Source: Thermoprotei archaeon
Lineage (GTDB): Archaea > Thermoproteota > Methanomethylicia > Nezhaarchaeales > WYZ-LMO8
DNA: 31,691 bases
NCBI GenBank assembly: GCA_003649565.1
Contig: QMSF01000001.1
Span: 1 to 31,691, forward strand
Reading direction: 5' to 3'
This document shows positions 7,473-14,593 of the stretch, one piece after another. Under the pieces are notes generated by a model. The model did not search any database. It saw only the letters and a program-made list of their open reading frames with translations, and was not told the DNA's origin. How positions within the stretch are numbered: the first letter of the stretch is position 1; every line of letters starts with the position of its first letter. A program made the position numbers and the translations under genes.

Positions 7473-8813
7473 TTATTTTATTCCTACAATTACATATTCG
7501 TGGTTAATTCTAGGAACTGATGGAAAGCGTCGATAATATAAGATTCTCCAAAAACTTTGTCTTTTTAACTTGTATTTCAATACTTCAATTATTTTGAAGC
7601 CAACTTTCCTAAGCATCAAGTAAGTGTGGTATGGAAGATCTATCACCTTCTTGTTCCTGATGAAAGGCTTAATAATTACAATTATTTTTCCGCCTTTTTT
7701 CAATACTTTGAAGCATTCACTATAGACTTTAAGCATGGCTTCAATGTACGTTTCACCCTTTATGTTTCCAATGTTTCTTGAATCTGTTTTATAGTATGTA
7801 CCCAAGCTTTTTTCTTTGAGCAACTTTTCAACTCTACCAGTACTTGGCGTGTGATGCCTCTTCTCACTCATAATCTCTTCGTACGGTGGACTAGTTATTA
7901 CTGCATCTACTTCTCCGTGAGGAAGATTACCTATGTTTCTTTCACTTTCACTATAGCATCTAGCCGTCAATGTTGACTTTCCGACTCTAACTTTCAATTG
8001 AACTGAGCCGCCAGCATTTTTGCTTATAGTTCCACTATACGGTGGACTTGTAATTATTGCATCTATGTTACCGTAGTTTTTGATGGCTGCTTTACCGTCA
8101 AGTTTAATGTCTAAATAGCGTGTTTTACCACCCTTATTGTACTTAGTGTAGCTACTGTCAGAATCATCACTATCAAAGCATGGTGGACTGGTAATAATGG
8201 CATCTACATCTCCATATTTTAGTCTGCCTATGTTATCGGGGTTCACTTTTGAGTATGTCCAGTCTATTTGGCAACATCTAGCCTTACCACCCACATACTC
8301 CTTGACATCATAGCCTTTCTTTCTGAGCCTCTCAATCCTACGCTGAAGGGCGTTCGGGGCATTAACACTCTCAGCATAGGGTGGACTAAAGATTATATTG
8401 TCTATTCCTTGTTTGTGCTTCTGTAGTAGTTGTGTTAACTGTCTAGCATCCCCTTTGAGAACGATCATTTTGCCTTTGGGTAGGAGTGTTCTTGCTTTCT
8501 CCACTTTTTTCTTTGCCTGTAGGCCCCACTTGTAGAATCTCTCCTCAATATCCACACCTATGCAGTTCCTACCGTGTAGAGTTGCTACAACGCAAGTACT
8601 GTAAGTCCCTGCCATCGGGTCCAGGATTAAGTCCCCTGGCTTGGTGTAGGTCTTGATTAGATACTCCAACACATCCGTATATGCCTTAGCTGGGTGTGTT
8701 ACAGCTTCATCTGGGAATAACTCCCTATACTTGCCGAAGGCTGAAGGTAATTTGAAATCGTACTCCTTAACATCAAATATATCATCTAGTTTACTCCTAA
8801 ACTCATTAGTCAT
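7473..8813 (-). CDS. DNA methyltransferase with four SPP(Y/C) motifs, 446 aa
   Basis: An amino (N4-cytosine or N6-adenine type) SAM-dependent DNA methyltransferase. HPAKAY near residue 40 and LDPMAGTYST (64-73) with GVDIEE (86-91) form motifs X and I; the SAM region therefore precedes the catalytic motif. Motif IV occurs four times: SPPY at 143, SPPC at 209, SPPY at 256 and SPPY at 308. The last three sit in repeats of the form N-I-G-x-L...G-(D/N/E)-(V/I)-D-A-I-I-T-S-P-P. The C-terminus (CFKVLKKGGKIIVIIK) is the usual core end. It is the last gene of the leftward operon; no cognate restriction enzyme is obvious other than the nuclease-like gene at 9440. Confidence 0.85.
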   Translation of the reverse strand: MTNEFRSKLDDIFDVKEYDFKLPSAFGKYRELFPDEAVTHPAKAYTDVLEYLIKTYTKPGDLILDPMAGTYSTCVVATLHGRNCIGVDIEERFYKWGLQAKKKVEKARTLLPKGKMIVLKGDARQLTQLLQKHKQGIDNIIFSPPYAESVNAPNALQRRIERLRKKGYDVKEYVGGKARCCQIDWTYSKVNPDNIGRLKYGDVDAIITSPPCFDSDDSDSSYTKYNKGGKTRYLDIKLDGKAAIKNYGNIDAIITSPPYSGTISKNAGGSVQLKVRVGKSTLTARCYSESERNIGNLPHGEVDAVITSPPYEEIMSEKRHHTPSTGRVEKLLKEKSLGTYYKTDSRNIGNIKGETYIEAMLKVYSECFKVLKKGGKIIVIIKPFIRNKKVIDLPYHTYLMLRKVGFKIIEVLKYKLKRQSFWRILYYRRFPSVPRINHEYVIVGIK

Positions 8814-8840
8814 AACTCAGGCAATCCCCCTTTGTGTATC

Positions 8841-9050
8841 TTAATTTTTAAATTTACTTCTTGCTTCAAAGTAGTCCTTCACTAGTATAGCCAAAGATGT
8901 TGCTGAAACAATTGTTATAAAGGCAAATGGTAATGCGGCGCTTTCCCCATTTAAATAGGAAATTATAGACGCAACTCCAAAACAAATCGTTCCTATCACT
9001 GCTGTTAATATATTTAATGCAAAAGATTTTAGCTTACCATCCTCAACCAT
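8841..9050 (-). CDS. Small two-helix membrane protein, 69 aa
   Basis: Two hydrophobic helices (about residues 9-31 and 38-58), short acidic N-terminus and basic C-terminus. It overlaps the upstream gene by 8 bases and is part of the leftward operon. No family recognised; size and topology would fit a holin-like or membrane-tether protein, but nothing specific supports that. Confidence 0.65.
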   Translation of the reverse strand: MVEDGKLKSFALNILTAVIGTICFGVASIISYLNGESAALPFAFITIVSATSLAILVKDYFEARSKFKN

Positions 9051-9312
9051 TTTTAATCCCTTTCCACTTGCAGTAGCTTGACTTCAATTTGTCCACCTTA
9101 AATTGCTTCTGGTACTCGAACTTGAAGTACTCTATGTTGAGTTTTTCTTCAATGTACTCTCTAAGCTTGAAGGCGCATGGCAAGCAGATGTGATTTACAA
9201 TGCTGTGCAACTCGTTAAGTTGACACTCAACCCTAATCATATTCCTGCTGAATTTACCGCACAGACAACATGAAATTTTGACTGGAAGCTCAACTATGCT
9301 AATCTTCAACAT
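9043..9312 (-). CDS. Small Cys-rich (zinc-binding) protein, 89 aa
   Basis: The ATG at 9312 is chosen over 9339 because GGGGAGGAGGTC directly precedes it and the overlap with the upstream miniprotein is then only 7 bases. CCLCGKF and, about 30 residues later, HICLPCAFK form two Cys pairs, consistent with one zinc site. The C-terminal half is basic and aromatic. It is one of several unrelated-looking zinc miniproteins in this operon. Confidence 0.65.
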   Translation of the reverse strand: MLKISIVELPVKISCCLCGKFSRNMIRVECQLNELHSIVNHICLPCAFKLREYIEEKLNIEYFKFEYQKQFKVDKLKSSYCKWKGIKNG

Positions 9313-9440
9313 GACCTCCTCCCCTTCATGTGATAACAATTAGCGCAAATGAACTTGCCATCATAATTGTAGAGTTTAACCGTTGGCTTCCCGCACTCCT
9401 CACATATAGCTCCATCTGGAGTTATTTTAATTGACTTCAC
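9306..9440 (-). CDS. Zinc-ribbon miniprotein, 44 aa
   Basis: Starts at GTG 9440, overlapping the TAG stop of the upstream gene by one base, and ends at TGA 9306-9308, inside the next gene. The product has CEEC near residue 13 and CANC near residue 32, a compact zinc ribbon with a basic end (KGRRSC). The four correctly spaced Cys and the coupling on both sides argue strongly that it is real. Confidence 0.7.
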   Translation of the reverse strand: MKSIKITPDGAICEECGKPTVKLYNYDGKFICANCYHMKGRRSC

Positions 9441-9976
9441 TACTCATCACGCTCCTTTTTCTGCTGGTTTTCTAGAAGTAATTTTAATAGTTTGTCAGTT
9501 TGCTTTTCTCGTTTATCTGCATTTTTCTTTATGATTTCTTCGACTATTGGCATTAATTTGACTGAGTGCTTTTTGACTCTGTAGCTTCTAATTAATACTA
9601 AGTTGTCTTTGCTGCTGATGATGCCAATCCCCTTTGATAGGACTTCATTCAATTTTTCTTTCCCCAATTTCCTCAGACCGTTGAAGATATGATAGGTAGG
9701 CAAGTTTATGACGGCATATGCAAAGTCAAAGTAACTTCTGCGCTCCAACACTTGATTCAAAGTATCCTCTACAGTCCAGTCCTTCAACTCGCAGAGAACA
9801 GAAACATTCTTCTTCTTACTTGAAATTACGAAGTCGCACTCATGATTAAATGGCGTAACTACGTGAGTGCTGATCACTAATGGATAATATGACCATGAAG
9901 GAGAAAAGTGAATCTCAATAACCTCCCTAACCCAGCTATTAAATATAGCCAAATCCTCAACAAACCGAACCAACAT
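9440..9976 (-). CDS. PD-(D/E)XK nuclease-like protein, 178 aa
   Basis: The start is the ATG at 9976 within the TGATG junction. Numbered from the alternative GTG at 9979, residues 47-66 show the nuclease-core pattern: CDF (D49), a turn, then a strand ending ELK (E64, K66), followed by a helix with Q76 (NQVLERR) and the strand YAVINL. This matches Holliday-junction-resolvase or restriction-like folds, which cut DNA using Mg2+. The C-terminus is a charged helix ending KKERDE. The methyltransferase in the same operon makes a modification or restriction role conceivable. Fold confidence is moderate; activity is inferred. Confidence 0.6.
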   Translation of the reverse strand: MLVRFVEDLAIFNSWVREVIEIHFSPSWSYYPLVISTHVVTPFNHECDFVISSKKKNVSVLCELKDWTVEDTLNQVLERRSYFDFAYAVINLPTYHIFNGLRKLGKEKLNEVLSKGIGIISSKDNLVLIRSYRVKKHSVKLMPIVEEIIKKNADKREKQTDKLLKLLLENQQKKERDE

Positions 9977-10128
9977 CACTTCTCATGCTCCTCTTTTAGT
10001 AATGAGTTGTAGAGTTCTACGTCTAAACCTGCATTTTTTGCAAAATAATAAAGCAGACAAGCATAATCATAATCGCTAGTAGATATTTCCCGCGCAAAGT
10101 TTTTCCCTACAATCACAACAACATACAT
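9976..10128 (-). CDS. Hypothetical miniprotein, 50 aa
   Basis: ATG 10128 lies in a TGATG overlap behind GAGGAGCGTGAGAAG, and the stop TGA 9976-9978 forms the next TGATG overlap. The product begins with a hydrophobic strand (MYVVVIVG) and ends with the operon-typical tail KEEHEK. The precise coupling at both ends shows it is a gene. Function unknown. Confidence 0.65.
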   Translation of the reverse strand: MYVVVIVGKNFAREISTSDYDYACLLYYFAKNAGLDVELYNSLLKEEHEK

Positions 10129-10331
10129 CACTTCTCACGCTCCTCTAGGGATGTTCTTATTGCTTTAAGTTCATCGAGAATTTGGTTAAGTAGAGTGATT
10201 ATTGTTTTATTTTGTTCTCTAAAGACAGTTAGCGGAATCCATAAAGCGCTTACAGCTGTATGAAGCTTACGCAATTGAATCACTATCTCAGCTTCATGCT
10301 GTAAAAACTCAACGATAGCCCCTTCACTCAT
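10128..10331 (-). CDS. Small helical protein, 67 aa
   Basis: One long amphipathic helix pattern with heptad-like Leu/Ile spacing (IVEFLQHEAEIVIQLRKL, later IITLLNQILDELKAI), probably a coiled coil. Ends SLEEREK, the tail shared with other genes of this operon. No catalytic motif. Confidence 0.65.
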   Translation of the reverse strand: MSEGAIVEFLQHEAEIVIQLRKLHTAVSALWIPLTVFREQNKTIITLLNQILDELKAIRTSLEEREK

Positions 10332-10337
10332 ATCTTC

Positions 10338-10646
10338 TCACGCTCCAATTTTGTTTTTTATCATGTTATAACATTGTTTGCACAGTCTTATTGCAACAAA
10401 ATCTCGTTGATAATGTCCTTTCTTTGAGGCGGGACCACAATGCCAAGACTTTGTACTGTAATAGTAGCCATAATATATCTCACCTTTTCTTATCGTTGTG
10501 TTACAAAGAAAGCACTTCAAAGGCTTTCTAGCCTTAACTTCATTCAACTTTTCAAATGACGCCCAAGGGATAAACCCTGCTCTATATCTACCTCCAACGA
10601 CATGCTTAAACTGTATACCTTCCTCAGTAATTTCCAATTTCAACAT
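10338..10646 (-). CDS. Zinc-finger protein, 102 aa
   Basis: Starts at ATG 10646 in a TGATG junction. CFLC near residue 46, then HCG near 70 and CKQC near 90, give a likely zinc site in a mostly beta protein with several Tyr and Trp (EIYYGYYYS). It could bind nucleic acid. It stops at the TGA inside GGAGCGTGAGAAG, six bases before the next ATG. Confidence 0.65.
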   Translation of the reverse strand: MLKLEITEEGIQFKHVVGGRYRAGFIPWASFEKLNEVKARKPLKCFLCNTTIRKGEIYYGYYYSTKSWHCGPASKKGHYQRDFVAIRLCKQCYNMIKNKIGA

Positions 10647-10816
10647 CACTTCTCACACCTTGGGCATGGGTTGTTTAGTTTGCAAAGTTCAGTAGTTTCG
10701 CGTGGCGCATTGTCATTCAAGTAGCGAAGCATACACTCCTCGCAAAATGCAATTATGTTGCCATCAATATCTTGAATCCTATAAACAGCACGACTACCAC
10801 AAACACAACACCTCAA
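10646..10816 (-). CDS. Zinc-finger miniprotein, 56 aa
   Basis: Starts at TTG 10816, which overlaps the upstream TGA stop (ATTGA) and follows GAGGTGATT; ends in the TGATG junction at 10646-10648. Cys pairs CCVC, CEEC and CPRC, plus one further Cys, fit one or two zinc sites. The Cys spacing and coupling on both sides support it. Confidence 0.65.
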   Translation of the reverse strand: MRCCVCGSRAVYRIQDIDGNIIAFCEECMLRYLNDNAPRETTELCKLNNPCPRCEK

Positions 10817-11046
10817 TTTTCAATCACCTCTTCATATTCCATCCATGGTGCTTTTCCTATTTCTTTTATTTCGGGCATATGTACTGGCCAGTTAACTAGA
10901 ATATTAGCTGCTTCATCTAAGTGTCTAATAGCTATTTTTCTTAGAGAAGCTGAAATGTTATCTTTTTCCAATAAAGCATTTCTTGTTTCTCTAATTTCCT
11001 CTAACCAAAAAATCCATAAAAATTGTGGAACAATATAAGGAATCAT
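10813..11046 (-). CDS. Hypothetical protein, 77 aa
   Basis: ATG 11046 in the TGATG junction after GGAGAGTGAAAAG. Begins with an aromatic hydrophobic stretch (PYIVPQFLWIFWLEE), then charged helices, and ends EYEEVIEN. No Cys and no motif recognised. Confidence 0.6.
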   Translation of the reverse strand: MIPYIVPQFLWIFWLEEIRETRNALLEKDNISASLRKIAIRHLDEAANILVNWPVHMPEIKEIGKAPWMEYEEVIEN

Positions 11047-11237
11047 CACTTTTCACTCTCCAAAATTTTGTTGAATTCTTCTATGCTCCAAATGGACTTG
11101 CAGTTTATGCAGAAAACGCATCGGTCAATTGACCCGTCAACGGAGTCTTGAATAAATAATGTTTTTTGACCGCACTTAGGGCAATTGCACTTCAGCGGGA
11201 GAACCCAACCTCTAACCAACACCTCTTCATTAACCAT
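11046..11237 (-). CDS. Zinc-ribbon protein, 63 aa
   Basis: CNCPKCG near residue 18 and CVFCINCKSIW near residue 41 form a classic zinc ribbon. The C-terminal helix ends ILESEK. It starts and ends in TGATG overlaps. A small nucleic-acid or protein-binding ribbon is likely; the target is unknown. Confidence 0.7.
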   Translation of the reverse strand: MVNEEVLVRGWVLPLKCNCPKCGQKTLFIQDSVDGSIDRCVFCINCKSIWSIEEFNKILESEK

Positions 11238-11440
11238 CACTTTTCACGCTCCTCTTTTATGATAAATTCATCATAATAATTGCAATTAATTGCTTCATAT
11301 TCTTCAACTAAGCCTTTTATCTTGCATTCGCAGAAGATTTGAGGATTATCATGTATAGTACAAAACTCAGGACTGTTTGGATACCAGAACCAATCAATAC
11401 AATGCTTGCAATTTCTGCAAGTTTTAGCATCGTCATTCAT
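11237..11440 (-). CDS. Cys-rich small protein, 67 aa
   Basis: Seven Cys, including CRNCKHC near residue 9, CTIH and CECK, and a Trp-rich patch (DWFWYPNS). Ends IKEEREK at a TGATG junction almost identical to its neighbours'. Likely zinc-binding; no family recognised. Confidence 0.65.
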   Translation of the reverse strand: MNDDAKTCRNCKHCIDWFWYPNSPEFCTIHDNPQIFCECKIKGLVEEYEAINCNYYDEFIIKEEREK

Positions 11441-11592
11441 CACTCTTCACGCTCCTCTTTTGGTATGAATGATTCGCATGCAGGGTCATCACTCATATGC
11501 TCCTCACACCACTCCGAACAATACCCATCACAAAAACCATAATCTAACTCATGGAAGAAGATGCATTTGCCACAAACCTTCTCACTTCTCAA
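11440..11592 (-). CDS. Cys-rich miniprotein, first gene of the leftward operon, 50 aa
   Basis: TTG start at 11592 after AGGAGGCGTAAAGA; the stop TGA 11440-11442 overlaps the next ATG. CGKC near residue 7 and the pair CDGYC/CSEWC near 21-29 suggest zinc binding, and it ends KEEREE. An in-frame stop just upstream of the TTG fixes the start region. Confidence 0.6.
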   Translation of the reverse strand: MRSEKVCGKCIFFHELDYGFCDGYCSEWCEEHMSDDPACESFIPKEEREE

Positions 11593-11664
11593 TCTTTACG
11601 CCTCCTAATATTTTCATAAAATTTATATGTCATAATATTATTAAAATTTTTTGAGGTGTAGGGT
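11593..11664. promoter_or_regulatory. Divergent promoter region between the miniprotein and AbrB-ParB operons
   Basis: A 72-base AT-rich gap. Leftward, CATATAAA at about 11621-11628 can be a TATA box for the 13-gene operon. Rightward, TTATTAAAATTTT at about 11639-11651 is a weaker candidate. The adjacent AbrB-like protein is a natural regulator of both directions. Confidence 0.45.
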
Positions 11665-11826
11665 TTGGGAAATGTTTTTGAAATTGTAAGGTTTAGGAAT
11701 TTTTCAAGTAGCCACTACGTTCCAGTGCCAATTAAAATTGTTAAGACACTGAAGTGGAGGGAGGGGGACTACTTGAAAATCCAAGTGGTTGATGGGAAAC
11801 TTATAGTTGAAAAGCTGGAGGTGTGA
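11665..11826 (+). CDS. AbrB/SpoVT-like DNA-binding protein, 53 aa
   Basis: TTG start after GAGGTG, with an in-frame stop directly upstream. The core VPVPIKIVKTLKWREGDYL, followed by KIQVVDGKLIVEKL, matches the swapped-hairpin AbrB/MazE fold (V-x-I-P...L-x-W-x-x-G-D). Such proteins dimerise and repress promoters or serve as antitoxins. No toxin is obvious next to it, so a repressor role for the divergent promoter is favoured. Confidence 0.65.
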   Translation: MGNVFEIVRFRNFSSSHYVPVPIKIVKTLKWREGDYLKIQVVDGKLIVEKLEV

Positions 11827-11829
11827 AGC

Positions 11830-12072
11830 TTGGTTGTCCTTATTGCTAAGAGCCTAGATGAGATTAAGGATTACATTGACTACGCCAAGTGCGTGATTTA
11901 CAGAGTCTACCCAGACGAAATTAGAATTAGAGTTGGAAGGTATGGAATAAGGTACAAGCCTAAAGACGACAAGGACAGGGATCGGATACTCAGGTGGCTT
12001 GAAGAGCTTAAGCAAGTCAAAGTAGTGATACAAGTAGTAAATACAATTGCGGACGAAGCATTCTTCAGCTAG
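11830..12072 (+). CDS. Hypothetical protein, 80 aa
   Basis: TTG start four bases after the AbrB stop, with GGAGGTGTGAAGC as ribosome site. A small alpha/beta protein (MVVLIAKSLDEI, then EIRIRVGRYGIRY and a helix WLEELKQVK). It lies between AbrB and ParB genes in one operon. No motif recognised. Confidence 0.65.
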   Translation: MVVLIAKSLDEIKDYIDYAKCVIYRVYPDEIRIRVGRYGIRYKPKDDKDRDRILRWLEELKQVKVVIQVVNTIADEAFFS

Positions 12073-12080
12073 GTGAGAGG

Positions 12081-13385
12081 ATGAGCACCGTAACCGTTAA
12101 AGGAATGGTTGAAATGGTTGTTGAGCGCGATAAGTGGATCCTAGTCTACATCAAGAACCAATTAACTCCAATCGCTTTCCCAGCCGATGCAGATTACATT
12201 CCCCGTGAAGGCGAAATTGTCGAGGGGAAGGCTAGAAGGGGCAGAAATTGGCTCTTTGCCCTTCCGGGATGGAAGGTGGTTGGAGTGAAAGCTAAAGTTG
12301 AAGCTGGAAGGGAGGAGTACGTTGAAGTTCCAGTCAACAAGCTCGTCCTCCACCCAATCCACCTTGAGCTGGGCCGTGGCGCAGATGAAGAGCTAATTGA
12401 AAATGTCAAGGCAAACGGAGTTCTAGAGCCACTAATAGTAAGGAGAGTTGGGGAAGGCTACTTTGAAGTTCTTTCAGGGTCAAGAAGATTGGATGCAGCC
12501 AAAAAAGCTGGCTTACAAAGTGTTCCATGCAGAATAGTTGAGGCCGACGACAGAAAAGCATCGCTAATAGCGGTTTGGGAGAACATCCACAGGAAAAACC
12601 TAAATCCAATTGAGGAGGCCAAGTGCTACAAGTTCCTCAAGGAAAACTTCAACCTAACATTCAGTGACATAGCCAAAATGACGAATAAGAGCAGAAGACA
12701 TATAATAAGAATAGTTAATCTTTTAAAGCTTCCTGATAAAGTTAAAAAACAAATTGAAAGTGACATTTTGTCACCTTCAACAGCAGTTTTATTAATTGAA
12801 AAACTGGGAGAAGAAAATAAGGAAGTAATTGAAAAGTTAGCTGAAAAAGTTATTGAAGAAAAAATTACTTACAATCAATTGGAAGACTACGTGAACAAGC
12901 ACCTGTGCAGCAACTGCAAGGCCTGGATAGAGCCTGAAGAAACCAAGTTCATCGATGGCATGCACCTGTGCCCTAAGTGCTACGAGGACTACCAGTCATT
13001 CCTGAAAGCCCAAGAAGAAAAGCAAGAGAAAGAAAAAACCCTGGTGCTCCCGCCACCAGCAATTACAATTAAAGAAGAAGAGGAGAAGCAAGAAGAAAAG
13101 CAAGTTAAAAGCCAAGAAGAATTGAGGATGCAATTCATCCAGGAGCACTTGAGTAAAGTTAGGGAGGCGCTGGAAAAGGCGATCAGCGCTTTGAAGAAAG
13201 CTGAAACCTCATTCGAAGTTCTTAACAACGAATATGTAGAGTGCGAAGAATGCATCGCAAACAACCTGTGCATGGACTTCCTAAACCAGTTGCTAAACCT
13301 CAAAACATGCATAATAGAAAGACTACTATACGAGTGGATTGGAATTGAAGCAGAGCAAGTGGGTAAGGGTCAAGTCAAGCCATAA
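12081..13385 (+). CDS. ParB/Srx-domain protein with zinc ribbon, 434 aa
   Basis: Order of parts: residues 1-72 beta-rich, possibly OB-like; 82-170 ParB/sulfiredoxin nuclease-like domain with the phosphate-binding box SGSRRLDAA (132-140); 189-215 helix-turn-helix (TFSDIAKMTNKSRRHIIR); zinc ribbon CSNC (276-279)/CPKC (297-300); Lys/Glu-rich coil 305-350; C-terminal helical part with a second Cys cluster (CEECIANNLC). ParB proteins bind a centromere-like site and spread along DNA using CTP. There is no ParA gene in the window. The iterons at 7241-7306 are one possible target (inference). Confidence 0.85.
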   Translation: MSTVTVKGMVEMVVERDKWILVYIKNQLTPIAFPADADYIPREGEIVEGKARRGRNWLFALPGWKVVGVKAKVEAGREEYVEVPVNKLVLHPIHLELGRGADEELIENVKANGVLEPLIVRRVGEGYFEVLSGSRRLDAAKKAGLQSVPCRIVEADDRKASLIAVWENIHRKNLNPIEEAKCYKFLKENFNLTFSDIAKMTNKSRRHIIRIVNLLKLPDKVKKQIESDILSPSTAVLLIEKLGEENKEVIEKLAEKVIEEKITYNQLEDYVNKHLCSNCKAWIEPEETKFIDGMHLCPKCYEDYQSFLKAQEEKQEKEKTLVLPPPAITIKEEEEKQEEKQVKSQEELRMQFIQEHLSKVREALEKAISALKKAETSFEVLNNEYVECEECIANNLCMDFLNQLLNLKTCIIERLLYEWIGIEAEQVGKGQVKP

Positions 13386-13869
13386 GCCTGAGTGGTATAA
13401 GCGCTATCGTAAGCAACCAGTTACACTTTTTAAGAGAGCTTGGATTTGGAGCGAATCTGAAGAAAAACTGTACGCTAAATTATGCATCGGATCAACCCTA
13501 CATTTATGCAGTGGATACAGCGAATTGGGTGATGTTCGCCTTGACGTCTTAGAGGATAGTAAGCCAACTGTCGTAGCTGACGTTCATTATTTGCCTTTTA
13601 GGAATTTTAGTTTTGACACGATAATTATTGATCCTCCCTGGCACGGCCCTAAGAATTGGATGAAGTGGAAATTGATGGTTAAAGACATGATTAGAGTTGC
13701 ACGAAAGAGAATAATAATAATTCTAGGCAACTTAATGTATATCTTGCCTAAGCCCTTCGTCTTAAAGGAAGTCTACATAATAAAGAAGATCAGCCCTCAA
13801 ATCAAGCACGTCTACGTCTGGGATAGAATAAGCGAAAACTTGACAAGATTCATAAGGGTGAAAACATGA
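13339..13869 (+). CDS. SAM-dependent methyltransferase with DPPW motif, 176 aa
   Basis: Starts at TTG 13339 (or TTG 13345) inside the ParB gene, overlapping it by about 47 bases. A motif-I-like strand LHLCSGYSELG (54-64), an acidic strand end VVADVHYLPF (78-87) and IIIDPPWHGP (95-104) define a Rossmann methyltransferase of the amino type. DPPW fits N6-adenine enzymes. It has no large target-recognition domain and is shorter than usual DNA methyltransferases, so an RNA or orphan DNA target is possible. Confidence 0.7.
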   Translation: MELKQSKWVRVKSSHKPEWYKRYRKQPVTLFKRAWIWSESEEKLYAKLCIGSTLHLCSGYSELGDVRLDVLEDSKPTVVADVHYLPFRNFSFDTIIIDPPWHGPKNWMKWKLMVKDMIRVARKRIIIILGNLMYILPKPFVLKEVYIIKKISPQIKHVYVWDRISENLTRFIRVKT

Positions 13870-14144
13870 AGCAAGAGTGGATTGAAATTAGGGGTAAAGC
13901 CAGGCCAATCTGCCCCATCTGCGGAGATCCAATCCTCCGCAACCTAATAGTGATTGACGGAAAATACTATCACTATGGATGCTGGAAGAACAGAAGCAAG
14001 AAAATGCCTCCATGGCTTCCGCTTTGGATATGCATGGACTGCAACCACGTCACCAGCAAGCCCAAGACAGTCATAATTGAAGGCGTGAAGCACAGGTCAT
14101 GTCCAAAGTGCGGTGGCCCAGTCAAATTATTAAGGAGAGGTTGA
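13866..14144 (+). CDS. Two-zinc-ribbon protein, 92 aa
   Basis: Overlaps the methyltransferase by 4 bases (ATGA). CPICGD near residue 16, with a HYGC partner near residue 37, forms one site; CMDCNH near 56 and CPKCGG near 80 form a second ribbon. A basic, Trp-containing protein that probably binds nucleic acid; a partner of the upstream methyltransferase is possible. Confidence 0.7.
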   Translation: MKQEWIEIRGKARPICPICGDPILRNLIVIDGKYYHYGCWKNRSKKMPPWLPLWICMDCNHVTSKPKTVIIEGVKHRSCPKCGGPVKLLRRG

Positions 14145-14178
14145 AGTAATAGTTAAACGCTGGGTTGAGGGGTTAGGA

Positions 14179-14439
14179 GTGGAGGTTGCTTTAACTCTCA
14201 TAATTCTCATGTTGCTTTCATTTTCGACTTTCCATTTGCTTGAATTTGTAGCTGGCATCTGCATGTATGCTAGGCTTGGAAATTTGCTTGCAACAGTCGC
14301 ATTAATACTGGAGATATTCATAGCCTACGCAGTTGCAGTGGTAATGATAGTTTTGCTTCTATGCTTCATTTCAAATGAGAAAAAGGGTTTGGAATTCAAG
14401 TTGAATTGCTTTCCTTCAGTTTTTTCTCGTATATTTTAA
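14179..14439 (+). CDS. Small membrane protein, 86 aa
   Basis: GTG start; the only alternatives upstream in frame lack start codons. Two or three hydrophobic helices (about 3-25, 32-62). The last 44 bases overlap the convergent gene at 14396 tail to tail. No family recognised. Confidence 0.55.
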   Translation: MEVALTLIILMLLSFSTFHLLEFVAGICMYARLGNLLATVALILEIFIAYAVAVVMIVLLLCFISNEKKGLEFKLNCFPSVFSRIF

Positions 14440-14578
14440 TTCTTGCGCTTAAGTCATTCAGCGCTGAATATATGTCTTTTAAGTCGGTTGCACCCATGTA
14501 TTTTAGCAGCAGGCTTGTGTCAGCCATAATTTTCTTTGCATGAGCTACTGCCAGTGCAAGGAGTTCTTTCTCGCTCAC
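14396..14578 (-). CDS. Small helical protein, 60 aa
   Basis: GTG start after AAAGGAGGTTAAGACGC, a strong ribosome site. All-helical, with Leu/Ala repeats (ELLALAVAHAKKIM, later LNDLSARIKIYEKKL), probably a two-helix bundle. Second in line after the gene at 14594, with a 15-base gap. Confidence 0.6.
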   Translation of the reverse strand: MSEKELLALAVAHAKKIMADTSLLLKYMGATDLKDIYSALNDLSARIKIYEKKLKESNST

Positions 14579-14593
14579 GCGTCTTAACCTCCT

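Larger units (their letters stand above)
9440..11460 (-). repeat. Recurring gene-junction sequence in the leftward operon
   Basis: Near-identical copies of AGGAGCGTGAGAAGTGATG (ribosome site, stop and next start in one) lie at about 11440-11460, 11235-11255, 10126-10146 and 9974-9994. Looser versions occur near 11044, 10644, 10329 and 9440. Because the sequence is translated as the end of each upstream gene, unrelated proteins end in EEREK, EEHEK or similar. Confidence 0.75.

Noticed and set aside
9440..9976. LVRFVED near the N-terminus looks like the tag
   Set aside because: It lacks the following basic residues and lies in a helix of a nuclease-like protein; treated as chance.
11237..11440. 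Cys-rich proteins as ferredoxins
   Set aside because: Cys spacings do not match CxxCxxC...CP clusters; zinc binding is more likely.
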